Shown piece by piece: positions 37,901 through 49,900 of a stretch of 64,000 nucleotides of DNA (the first letter of the stretch is position 1; each line of letters begins with the position of its first letter). Location of the stretch: the NCBI GenBank assembly GCA_013398175.1, contig VZRZ01007311.1:897246-961245 (forward strand), read 5' to 3'. This DNA comes from Climacteris rufus (taxonomy: Eukaryota; Chordata; Aves; Passeriformes; Climacteridae). The notes under the pieces are model-generated. The model was not told the DNA's origin. It saw only the letters and a list, made by a program, of their open reading frames with translations, and ran no database searches. Position numbers and translations under genes: made by a program.

Positions 37901-39944
37901 ATATAGTTGATCCACAGGTCATGTTAAGCACTAGACTTGAAATTCTTAATTAACTAATTTTGATAATACAGAACAAGTAAAATTATCAGCAAATCATCCA
38001 CCTCCACAGAGAGTTGTAAATGCCACTGCTCTCCATATTCAACATTTAATGCATTAAAATTTATTTAAAAGTCAAAAAATATATATTATTTGTAATACTT
38101 CGGTTAATTGTATTTTCTTTCTATTTATTAAATCCATCTCACAAAATTTCCAACTTGTAAATAAATTACTATAATCCCTTTTCTTCCTTACCCTTGGTAT
38201 CTTATTAGAGATAAACACAATTCTCTCTTCTCAGAATGCTACCATATGTGGATGTGGTGCTTTCATTGTGTTTACTGTTCTGTATTTAGTGATGCATATT
38301 AATTTTTAAATTAAACACACCAAGCCAAATGCCATTAACATACAATCAGATACTGTATGATTTTGAAAGCATCAACCCAGAAGCTGGGCATGGTTTGCTG
38401 CAGGAAGACTGGAAAAGACTATTAATATGAACACTGATAATTGCAACTTGATCTCTTCTTTTGTACTCAATTGTCCTATGTGGAAGAAGACAGGAAGGAA
38501 AGACTTCCTTTATAACAATGATGCATTCTGTAAAATAAAATAGTATCTACTATCTGTTATATTTTCACTAGAACTCTTTGGTTTTCTGGTACTTTACAGG
38601 TCACAACTGCAACCACTTTGGTTGCTCTAGTAATTCATATTGATTTACCAAGCTGCAGTTCCCATTGCCATTGTTATCATTGTGTCTGGATTTGTTGAAT
38701 GACGTTAAAAAGTCTCAAGAGACTACTAGATTGCACAGAGAGGTTAGTTGGTAGAGTGTAGTTCCATTTTCTGCTTCAGTTAGGGTCGTTCTGAAGACTA
38801 GTTTTGCAGCACAAGCTGGGTAGAAGTAATGATAGTCCTTGCTACCAACCAGAGTAATTTGAAAGGAGTTTTTGAATTTACAGAAAGTACTGTTGAATAA
38901 AGAGCCTGACATTTCCCTAGAAAACAGCAAAATTTAAATGGTCAGTTTCCAGTCTGAGAGTGCTTTTGTGATAATATTTGAAATCAAATGTACTTGGTTG
39001 TGCTTGTGCCAGAATTGGAGTTGCCTTGGTATCCTTTTTTCCCTGAGTCTTGTGATCATTAGATCAGATTAACAAAAGGAACTGTTCAGTGTGCTCACAA
39101 GTAAGAATAGCTACAAGATCATGAGAGAAAGAAAACAAAAAAAAGTCATAGGCCAATCCTGTGAGGACTATCTTGCCACTGAATAAATTTTGCTTTACAG
39201 TGGGATAAGCACGAAGAAAAGTTTGTACTTTATTTTGAATATCTGTTTACTGTAGTTTTTTTTTTTTTTTTTAGCATAGGCAAAAAAATGAACAATTGTG
39301 TTGATTCTGTCATCAGTAAGACAAACTTTCCAGCCACAAGAACCGGCTCAGCAGATTATACAGCCTGTCCCCTCTTCAAAGTACTGTGCTATTGATAATT
39401 GGCACCCAAATTTAAAGACATCTGAATTCTCTATTCTAATCCTCAGGCATCAGTGAATTGGGATTTTTTTATGTTGCAAACCATGAGCAAAACACCTCAT
39501 ATATGTTGTGCCTGAAGCCAGAAACTTGCTGAGCAAAGCGTACAAAGAGCTGTTTAACACAGAGATTCTCCATCTCATTCAAGAATGAGATCTAGATCCC
39601 TTGTTTTTCACCACAAGAGATATAAAGGACTGGAGCCTTCCCTGGCATGTGACAGGCTGTGTTGCAAAGGTTCACATGTGGCAATGATTTCCAGAAAGAG
39701 AAGATGGTCCCCAGAATGCTCACAATCCCTGTGAGCATCACCTGGGTTGCTGCATCGTTAGGCCGAGATCAACTCTCTCCATCATCTAATGATTTTGCAG
39801 TCAGTAGTGACAACATATTCTCTCAGTATCCAGTGGGAATCTTGCCATGGACTTGCAATCAAGCCAAGATTTTAAATTGAGTTGTCAGATGGTGAGGAAG
39901 GGAGGTACTGCTTTGGCTCTCAGTGAAAATAAGGCAGAGAGAAT
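34913..39944. other. Non-coding stretch, no gene recognised
   Basis: AT-rich sequence with an especially AT-rich patch at 35200-35290 and another at 38040-38100, plus a poly-T tract at 39256-39272. No coding frame or named transposable element is recognisable. Confidence 0.55.
39256..39272. repeat. Poly-T tract
   Basis: Seventeen consecutive T residues. Confidence 0.85.
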
Positions 39945-40382
39945 GTGATCCTGTCTCACGCTGTAACCCCACATGGTGTGAAGTGGCTTCAGAGATGCTC
40001 ATATACACACAGGAAAAAATTTGGAAATCATGGCAAAGAACTGCTTTCTGAGGTGCAGGGTGTGAGCTCTCAGAGGCTGAGTGTACAGGAGGGCAGGGCA
40101 ATAAGTGAGGACATTTTGAGGCAGGGCCCTCTCAGGCACCAACCCAGCTCCCTCCCCTGCGTGGGGACAGGACAGCATGAGCTCCACAGCCCCTCGGGTC
40201 TGGCTGAGCTGAGCAGAAAGGCCCTCCCTCCCAGCGAGCCCCGGCTGCATTCAGCCTTCCCTTTCCCTCCTCCACCCACTCTGCACCTCCAGGGAGGCTG
40301 TGCGGTTATACCCAGAGACAGGAAATGGTTTGTGCACACCTCTGTGGTCGATAGGTTTGCTGTCAGGGACTCAGTGATGTAG
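39945..40382. other. GC-raised block with open frames on both strands
   Basis: The plus strand is open for 145 codons, and the minus strand has two open frames (39999-40250 and 40070-40339) over the same DNA. The predicted proteins are rich in S, P, R and L, with no domain I recognise. Openness on both strands is what a GC-rich, stop-poor segment produces. I see no splice sites in positions that would make one of them an exon. An unrecognised exon remains possible. Confidence 0.3.
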
Positions 40383-42223
40383 AATGACAGGTCTCAGAGA
40401 GTGCAAAAAGTCACTGATATCTGAGTGTTTATATTTATGTTTTTTCCTGAAATAGCCAAAATTCATCCCTTTACAGCTTCTACATGATCAGAACATCGTG
40501 TTCATTGGCTTATTTAATTGTAAATGGCATGATATTTTTATGTCTAGACCTCTACATTCTTAGCCTAGACTTCCTTTTTGCAATTTGGGTCTAATTTTTT
40601 AATTTGTTTGGTTTTGTTTATTCTTTTATTTTGGACTGACATTTAGCTCATTTCATAGTAGGATTTAATTTAATTTCTAATAGGAGTGTGGCTGATAATC
40701 TAATGCTTGACAGATAACTCCAAATTGATATGTATCACTGAAAAAATAAGGATTTTAAAGTAGTTCCAATATTAAATACTAATATCAAGAGAGAAACATT
40801 ACTGCTTTCTGCCTTCAAGGAATCAGGCCTTGTCATCCCAGTATCCTTTCATCATTCTTAGGCACTTTTACTTTTTACGTAAAATTTATTTTTTTAACCA
40901 TGTAAAAAATGAAAGAAAGTTCATATTGTCCTATTAAGTCAAATCCTTATGTTACATTCTAAAGCTTAGGTCTTGTCTTGGAGAAAAAAGCATTTAATGA
41001 GCTTTTGTGTAATGTTAGATATTATTCATGCAGGTACAATAGGAAAAATGGTTTCCTACATAGTTTATAAGCAAAGAAGTTCACTTGTAGGCATGTAATT
41101 TCTGAGGAAAACACATTTATTATTCACTCAGTGGAAACCTGAAGGAAAATTGAAAGGAAAAAAAAAAGAGCTAGAATAGAGCTTTTGGGAAATGCTGCTC
41201 TCATCCTCTTCTCAGAGGAAATTTAAATCAAATTAGAGCTAGCATATTTTCATACAGCATTTATGAGCATGTCGATTTGGGGGGAAAATTATGATCTGTT
41301 TTTACTAATTATCAAAACCACTTTGATTTTTACAACTATTCACAAAATTCAATGCACCCACACTCAGAAGTACCTTTGGGCAACCACCCACCCCCCTCCC
41401 AGATGAGCCCACACTACTGCTCTGCATGTCACTGCTTACTGAAGCAATTAATCACTTTTTTGGACCATTTTAATCTTTGACCTGATCAGCTTCTCAAAAA
41501 TTCTCCAGTGCTAAAGCAAATAGGAAAGGCAGAAAACAGCAACTCAGATTTAAATTGGCTGTTGGTCCCTTCCCCAGAGCAAAGTTGAGCAGGTCACAGG
41601 CCTGGCGAGGACTAGAGGAGCTGGGCAGCCCCTGGGGGCAGGGAAGTCTGTCCACTATTAGTGTAAACGTGGGGAAGATAAGCAGATCATCCCAGTGTAG
41701 TAGAAGTGGGAAAAATGGAAAATTATATCAGTTTACAGACTGCTTTATGTTGTTTCCATTTTGGAGGAGATTTAAAATATCTAAGGATGAAGAAATGCTG
41801 AAATTGAGGCCCCACCTAAAGAATGACCACAGCTAGTGGATGTACATCCTGATTGCTCCATCAGGGAGCCTTAGATTACACTAGAGCATAGAAATTTCTT
41901 TCTTCCCAATAATAGTTTAGTCTTTATTTTCTTTAAACTCTGTGCATGAGCTGGTTGGTTCTTACCTTGCTAACTTTAAGTTTTCTGGAAGTCACACCTT
42001 TTTAAAGAGGTCAGTGGGCTCCCACTTTAACAGAAGTATTGGAAAGAACAAGAATCCCATGCAACAGCTGGAAAAGGGAAAGATATATGCACCATCACAT
42101 TGCACTTGTTACATTACATCATTTTATATAAAGATAAACAGGCAAGTTACAGATAGTTGTCAATAAGTGTGTTCTCTCATTCAAAATACATGATGTTAGC
42201 TCATTTCTCAAGAAAAAGGAATA

Positions 42224-42247
42224 ATGAAGTTTCTATGGAAACTTCAT
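42224..42247. repeat. Hairpin, 10-bp perfect arms
   Basis: ATGAAGTTTC and GAAACTTCAT are separated by TATG, a perfect stem with a four-base loop. Confidence 0.95.
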
Positions 42248-44312
42248 AATTAATAGCTCACACTAAGTCTTTTTCATTTGCAGATTTCTAAGTATTTTCT
42301 AAGTGGCCTTTTACAGTTTGGCCTTTCCTACCTGCAGTCCCTTTGGAAATATTACATGGAAAAAAACCTGACCCATTTCCCTCATGCCTTCATCCCAAAT
42401 CATTTAGGCTTTAGCTCAATAAGTGGCTTTGGTCCCATTGGATAAATAAACATAGTCAATGACTTTGGTTTCAAATATAACTCGTATGTTAAATGCCAGC
42501 AGGTTCTGATGGTTATGGATTAGGGCATCTGCTATTAAAACCTTTAAGGCATAAGTGCTGTATTTTTACCACTTTCATAGCATAGTCTGCTGACACAATA
42601 ACAAAAGTGGTGTTGGACATTCCTAATTTTTCTATTTATAACTGGAGCATACTTCGATGCATGAACATTTCAGATTTCTATTTCCATAAATTAAGAAGAG
42701 AATATTTATACCAAACATCACTGGAAAATTAATTACCTTTTGAGGTCCAATTAAGGTCTAAATTATTCCTTCTTGTCTGTGATATCAATGATCCCCATTT
42801 AGGTAGTAAATTTAATTTGTAATATTTAAAGCCATTGTGCTGACATTTTTTTAAACAACATGACTAAATGCAGAAAAAATTATAGATGCCCTGAAAAATT
42901 TGCTCATTTATAAAACTAAGCTTATTAACCTTGATTAACTCCATTACTCACATGGTCCATTGTCTCATACTGAGTTCTTATGAGATTTGTGAGAAAGTGT
43001 GGGTACGCAGGGGAGAACTGTGAGACTAAACCACACTGAACCCCAAGGAATGGCCACTTCCAGAGGATTGTCCTCATGACAGATGTCAGTAGGATTGTTC
43101 ACTTATTACCCCCTTATTCCAAGACTAATAATATTTAATAGAAACATGGAAATAACTGCATAAATAATTTATTTGAGTTTATTTTTATTCTCATGAAGCA
43201 CTTAATAATAGATGTAGAAGAATTCAATCTTATTTTGCAGGGTTTAGTGGAAGGTTTTAGGTTTTTTTGTTTTTCCCTGCATCCAACTAAAGAGTAAGTG
43301 ATAAGACACAGAATAATTGAGGAAGAGAGGAATATTACGAAGAAAAATGTTGGGCACTTCCAACGGTGGAATACACAAAATAGCATATTTTTCAGTTCTT
43401 ACATTCTTCTTGCCATGGCAGTTCAAGTAGGCACTACAGTTTCTGTTTCAGAAAATAAACTAAAAGGATTCCAAATCCTTTGAACCACCACTGAAATGCC
43501 AGATGGCCTATCCTTGTGAAGACATTTATTCAAGAGATCCCAAATTCACAGCCATATCACTTCCACAATGATATTTTTTGCTTTAATGGTTGCTTCTATA
43601 CATAAATATATACATCTTTTTAGCATATTTTCAATTTTAATGATTCGTTACCATAATGTGTTATCATCATAAACACTAAACATAGTGTTTATTCTGAAAA
43701 AATATTCTCCAAGTCAAACGCAGATTGCAAACCTACACTCTCCAAAGCCAGAGGGTTTTCAAGGACCTTACATTCTGTCAGGCTCACCTACTTAGTTTAA
43801 TCATGGAAGTAACTAATGGGGTTAGTGTAAGAGGAAAATTCAGGCTGAATATCCAGCAGGGAAAAACAATACTCTGGACAGTCGAGATGTGCTGAGCCAT
43901 GAAATTAGCCTCCCTGAGGGACATGGAAGAAACAAGAAAATTCTAAAATACCAGAAACTTGCTGTGAGGCAAAGAGCTACATGGATCTGAGATCTCCGAC
44001 AGGCACCCTCTGCCTGACTCCTGGAGTGATTGAACACATCACTGTACTCGCTCCCCTGCCAGATAGCATCACCTCCAGAGCAGAATCAGAAGGGAAATGG
44101 GAGGTTTATCAACTTCAGAACCCAGCTGTACTTTCTAGGTTGAACAGCTGATAAAAATGGGGTTAAGCTCATGGTTCAGGCTGTCAGTCAGTGAATGTGA
44201 TGTGTAGGCTCCTTCTGGATCGTGTCCTATATAGTGTGGGGGAGGAGAGACAGGGGCAAGCTTCAGAGAAGTAACATTTTAAAACTCCCTGGAAAGGCTT
44301 GTCAGAGGACAC

Positions 44313-44330
44313 CTGTCAGAGCTCTGACAG
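44313..44330. repeat. 18-bp perfect palindrome
   Basis: CTGTCAGAG is followed immediately by its reverse complement CTCTGACAG. A T/G-rich run follows on the plus strand. A partial copy of the arm (TTGTCAGAG) lies just upstream at about 44299-44307. Confidence 0.95.
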
Positions 44331-46920
44331 TTTTTGTGGGTTTTTTTCTGCTTTTGACTCCCACAATAGCTTAAAACTACAAAAAGAATAGTGAGGGAAA
44401 AAATAGGCTGAAACACACATCTTCAGAAACAGAGAAATAGAAATAGATTTAAATAAGCCAGGGTAAATAAAACTGTTAAAGGCAAATTTACAAAAATTAT
44501 CTTCCACCCACTTCTGAGTCCCCATATTTAAAGACTTTCTTCCATCCCAAGTGCTCTGGTGATGGCTAGGACAACTACTCTTGGCTTTATTTCCTTCCTT
44601 CACATATTTTTTTGGAATAAGAAAAGCTGCCAAAAAGTGGGAGTTTTATGAAAGCAATCATAAAATGTTATGAGTAATGCTAAACAAATTATGTGTTACT
44701 CTACGAAAATGGCCCTTTCTTTGGGTAAAAACCAACAGATGCCTGAGAGAGATCAGTTTACCTCTCTCAAAGCAGTGCTAAACCTAGTCAAGGGCTATAT
44801 ATAGCTGGCAACTGGAGGCTGTGAAGGGTCAACATTATCGAAGCTGCTTTCCTGAGAGTCATTTCTGAAAAGCTAATAGTGATTCGATATCTTGATGGCA
44901 CCATCTGCAACAGGTATTTCCACACATAAATGATGTACTGTGTTCTATCCCAGGATACAGGACACCTCAGTTCATTGTTTTTTATGGTCCCATAGCTGCT
45001 GGGACCTGAACTTAGACATTTTCCTCTTGGTCTGTCAAGTTTATTACCGCATTACTAAGCAGGAACTACCCTAACTCCCCTCTCTGTATACTGTCTGACA
45101 TGATGGGACCAATTATCAGGACCATTACACAGTTACGATAAAAGTTGTCAAAAATATTTGGGCTGCTGGGCATTAGAGTTTTTATTTCCCCCCTGTTTTC
45201 CTTGTTGTTGTTTTGTTTCTTGTATGTTATTCATGTGTATTGCAGGCAGTTTATAGCACTATGGAATACAGTTAATCTCTGACAGTCAACATAAGCCCTC
45301 CCTACAGCCAGCCTGCCATTCTCCTATACCACATCTGTGATACTACCATAGGCAGTTCTGAACACAATGCAATTTTAGAAATTGAAATGAGACATTTGCA
45401 GTATTTAAAGTACCTGGGTGAACAATCTTAAAATTTCCATTTAGCTGACATCAAAATTTGGACGTGACGTGCTTTGGTTGCCTTAAATTCTGTTTCTCCA
45501 TATGGTAAACTAAAAAATGTTTCTGATCCGCCACACACAAGGAGTATCTAATTCCTCAGCCCTTTGAAGTCCACGCATTGGGCATTTCTCCGTGTACCAC
45601 ACCCGATTCAGCAAATGCTTTTGGGACACACGTACCACACAGCAGTACACACAATAAGGACCCATCTAAAGTACTCTCCAGCTACACCAAGCAGCTGAAA
45701 AGGATGGGACTTGGATTTAACTCTTCTTTTTGAGATGCAAATCCACTATTCTGGAGAGTGCAATAACTACTAATCAACTGCCTAATGTGAGTTGGCATTT
45801 TCAATTTCTCCTGTACAAACCTGTTCCACATTGCACAAAAGACTGGAGGGAATGGGAAGAGAATGCAGCAGAGCCTGACTCCGTGTTCTCATGATAGGCA
45901 CTCACCTGGAAACAGAGAAATATGTCTCTCTATCTTCTCTAATAGTACTGTTTATGCATTTAATTCCATGACTATTTAATGCAAAAGATATAAAATTAGG
46001 AGTCCGTGAAGCATTAATTAATTTATAACCATTGTTCATGGCTTTCATCCTCTGAGAGTAGAACATTTTGTGCTCTGGAATATGAATGACAAGTGCTGCT
46101 TCTCTACTCTTTCTGTTCCCTCTGCTTTCAGCTTCAGCAGATCACAAGCTGTCTTACCTACACTTAGACCTTCAGAGTTCTTCAGTTCTGCCTGTTTCAG
46201 TTTACCTTGTGGTAGCCAAATGTGGGGAGCAAATAGTGCAATAACATGGCAGATAAATAAAGGGAACTTCCAAGGGCAATGCTCCTAGCAAGTGGCTTTT
46301 TAGAAGCACCATAAAAAAATTAATGGTTCCTCTTAGCAAATAGAGTATCTACCTGTGAAGCTATTAAGCTGCAACAGGGAACACATCTCTGGCATTCCTT
46401 TCCTTCAAGATAATCCTTGCCTTTTTTGCAAATTCTAAATTATTGAAATGATAAACATTCACAAATTCTGAAAAAGCAGGATCCACCATGAAATTCCAGA
46501 GTGAAGTTGTGCATTATTGGCATGATGTAAAGTGCAGAAATACACATTGTTGTCAGGATAAACAAACAGCTCAATTTTCCCAGCTTGTTCACTTTGCACT
46601 TACCCAACCACATTTGTACAGTGTAATAGTCTCTTTTCCTTCTCTGGTAATTCTTTCTGGCCTCTTGTAAGAAGTGAAAATAATTTTATTTTCTTTACTC
46701 ACTAGTTTGTATGTGTTCTATCATCATTAAGAGGGGTTTAGGATGTTCAACCTCACAGAAGTCACGTTTCAAGACACAGCCCAAGACTTTAAGCCACTTA
46801 GTGCCTGTTGATCCTGATTTTTATTTTTGCCTCTAAAAGTTTCTATGTGAAGGTGAGGTGCAAGTGCTCTGTAAGGGACATGAATCCTATAGTTTGCAAA
46901 TATGAATATGATTTTGCTTT

Positions 46921-46952
46921 TATTGGAATAAGGAGTACTCCTTATTCCAATA
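46921..46952. repeat. Perfect 32-bp palindrome with a second inverted copy
   Basis: The half-site TATTGGAATAAGGAGT is followed with no spacer by its exact reverse complement. The right edge then feeds a second inverted repeat, TACTCCT (46951-46957) and AGGAGTA (46965-46971), so the AGGAGT word occurs repeatedly in both orientations within about 50 bp. Confidence 0.98.
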
Positions 46953-46971
46953 CTCCTCCATGCAAGGAGTA

Positions 46972-49900
46972 GAAAAAGCCGTAAATGAATTAACCTATTT
47001 GAAGTGTAGAAGCAAGGAAAAGGCAGGAAATATGATATTTGCTTATAACATTCAGAAAGCCTCTATTTTATAGCATCCCTCTTGTGGTGCCCTTTCTGTT
47101 TTCTAAATGCATAGGATAAAGCAGGAGATGGTGTAGGTTCTATTTGTATTTTAACTCTATGAAAGCTATTTTGAAATATTTCTTTTCCTTAGGTTGGTAC
47201 AGACCGGTCATATTGCTGCTCTTTTTTTTCCTGCTTTGACTAACCTTTAGCAAGCTTGTGAAGGCATCTGGGTAATCAGCTAGTTCTTTAACATCAATGA
47301 AAGGCAGATGAAGAGAAAGTTAGGATAGAAAGATAGCTAAAAGTAAGCAAGCATGTGACATACACTTGGGAACACTGAAGCTGACATCACCTGAACAGCA
47401 CTGTTGAAGACAACTGCTCTACAGTAATTTTTTCAGCTACAGGGTTGTGCTGCTTGTCCCTAATGCGAATATACCAAATTTTTCAACTCTTTCTGGAACC
47501 AATGTATTATTTTAAACCACTAAATTTCCTCAAAACAAGAGCTGGAATGAGACATTAAAGATTACTTGTAATGAGATATGTCTGCAAGTCCATGTTTGCT
47601 ACTCATGTAAATCAAGCTTATAATGTAAGGATCAGTGAGAAGCTTGATCAGAGAGATGTATTAGTCTTGGACATACTGAACTTAACAATAGAAACAATAA
47701 ATACTGCCCATGGAAATCAGCCTTGTCTAGAAGTCTATAGATTAACCCAGGATCTTGGGTACCTTTTACAGCCCAGGCTAAATGTACGAGCATTTCAACT
47801 ACACTATTATTACTCTTGTGCTAACATGTGGAAAACCAACTCAAATTCTACCTAACAAGCAGAAGCAACATTACTGAACAGGGATTTATGAGAGTTTTCA
47901 GAAATACATTGGAAATGTGGTTAATACAGTCAGCCAGCCAAACAGTTTCCCCCCCTCATACATATTTTGGGTATAATGAAATGCTTGACCTGATGGAAAG
48001 CTTTCTTATTCTGAGCATCCATGTATTTAAAAAGTGCAGTTGCAGGAATTTATAAATACGATGTAACTTCAGAGAAACAAAAACATTTGACTTAGAAAGC
48101 ATTACATAAATTTTAAAAAAAGAAGAAATTTTAACAACGATAAAAGGAAAATGTTGCCCTTTTCCAACTTTTCTTTCCCATTTTTGATTTTCTTTTTTAG
48201 ACAGGACCAATAAACCAGCCACAGTGCTTCAACGTCAGCAACATTTAAATTCAGAAATTCATGCATATAATCCATAATGACAAAGGACTGTAGCTGAAAC
48301 TGCTTCTATTAAGAGACATTTCAAACACTAGAACCATATCCACTAAATAATTCTGATTAATATCTTAGGTATCCTGAAGAGACTGTGAACCTGTAACTCG
48401 TTTAAACTGAGCTGGTTAAACTCCTCTGACAGCTCTGCCAGTGAAATTGAAAGTCAGAAGCCCAAATTCCTTTGAGGGTCCTGGGCAAAGTTTCCTAATG
48501 TTGGAGAAAATCAGATTCAGTTTCTTAAAATGTCATGATTTTAATAATTCAATAAATGTCATAATTTATTTTTTCCAGCATAACAAATACTAAGCAAGAG
48601 ATATACTGCTCTTCCAGGTCTCTTTTCTACCATAATGAGAAAGAGAACTCAGAATGACAGTACTCTAACTCATACATCATAAATTCTCAAAAAGGAATAA
48701 AAAACATACCCCAAAAGCCTAAAAAATATATCATACACAAACAAAGCCATAATATTACTAGCAATATGGGACAAGGGGTGCATATAAAGATTTCCTACCA
48801 TGAGACTGATATGATCTCTTAAATATTTTAGTCTAATGTCTTTTTTAACATCTTTTTTTTCAAGTTTTTGCAAATTTGTCAAGGCTGAATTTGTTGCATT
48901 TTAAGACAGCCTGAGAACATAGCAACTGTGCTTATTTTCTTTGTTCAGTCTTGGCTCTGTTAAAAAACAATCTACTCCCCACTTTCCCCTCTATTAATTT
49001 CTCAGCAGCTATGAGCAAACTTGCAATACCTTCACAATGTTTAGTTTACTTGCAGAATTAGTCAAACTTTCTGGGAGGAAATGGAAACATTAATGAAGGC
49101 TTGTGACTGTTTCCATAGCCATAATTCGGAACAAATGCATTATTTTGTTACTGAAAAATAAAGGAAACAACTCATAAAGCAGCACATATATTTCCATACA
49201 TGCATGGGTGTGTGTGTCTAATGTTCTGCCTACCGGATTTCCCCTGCATTTTGAATTTTAAATGCTATTCTCCACTTACTGTCCATACACAAACATGTAA
49301 TGTGGATATGTTTTTTAAGTGAGTGGTATTTCAATTGAAGCTAAAAGGTCATAGATCTTTATTTTTTAAAATCTCTTTTGTGTAAATAATCAAGCGGTAA
49401 AACCTTCATTTCCTTTCCACCATCACTTGTGAGACTGGTGCGGTTTAACACTCTGAGGTCTTCAAACACTTCTGCATTATGTAGGAAAAAAATTTCCATC
49501 CAGCGTGGTGAAGGAAAGAAAGTTTTAAGGTAAAAAGCCTTGGTTTAAAAGAGGTTCTGCAAATGGAGAAAATGCTAGTGTAGCCATTCAAAAACCCCAC
49601 AATGCAGTATGCACTAATACAGACCACCTAAGAACTTTCCAGAGTACTCAGTTGTGAGTCCTGACATCAGAGATTCATGGCAACCATTTTGTGAGCAAAG
49701 TTACAAGAATCTTAAGGTAATTCAGTGCTCTAGCACTCTTGTATCTTTCACCTCCCTACTTTTCCTGTCATGGTGGAATCAGATGTTGCAGGGCAAATCT
49801 CAGCTGAGAATATAATCAATGGAGACATTCCCAGATCTGATTAACCTACAGTCCAAATAGGTTAATGACAGAAGGAGCTGAATCACTTGTCTCAGTTTAT

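Larger units (their letters stand above)
40383..46920. other. Non-coding stretch with scattered hairpins
   Basis: No gene or named mobile element recognised. Structures seen are a 10-bp-arm hairpin at 42224-42247 and an 18-bp perfect palindrome at 44313-44330. The open frames (up to 105 codons at 44316-44633) have no known domains. Confidence 0.55.
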
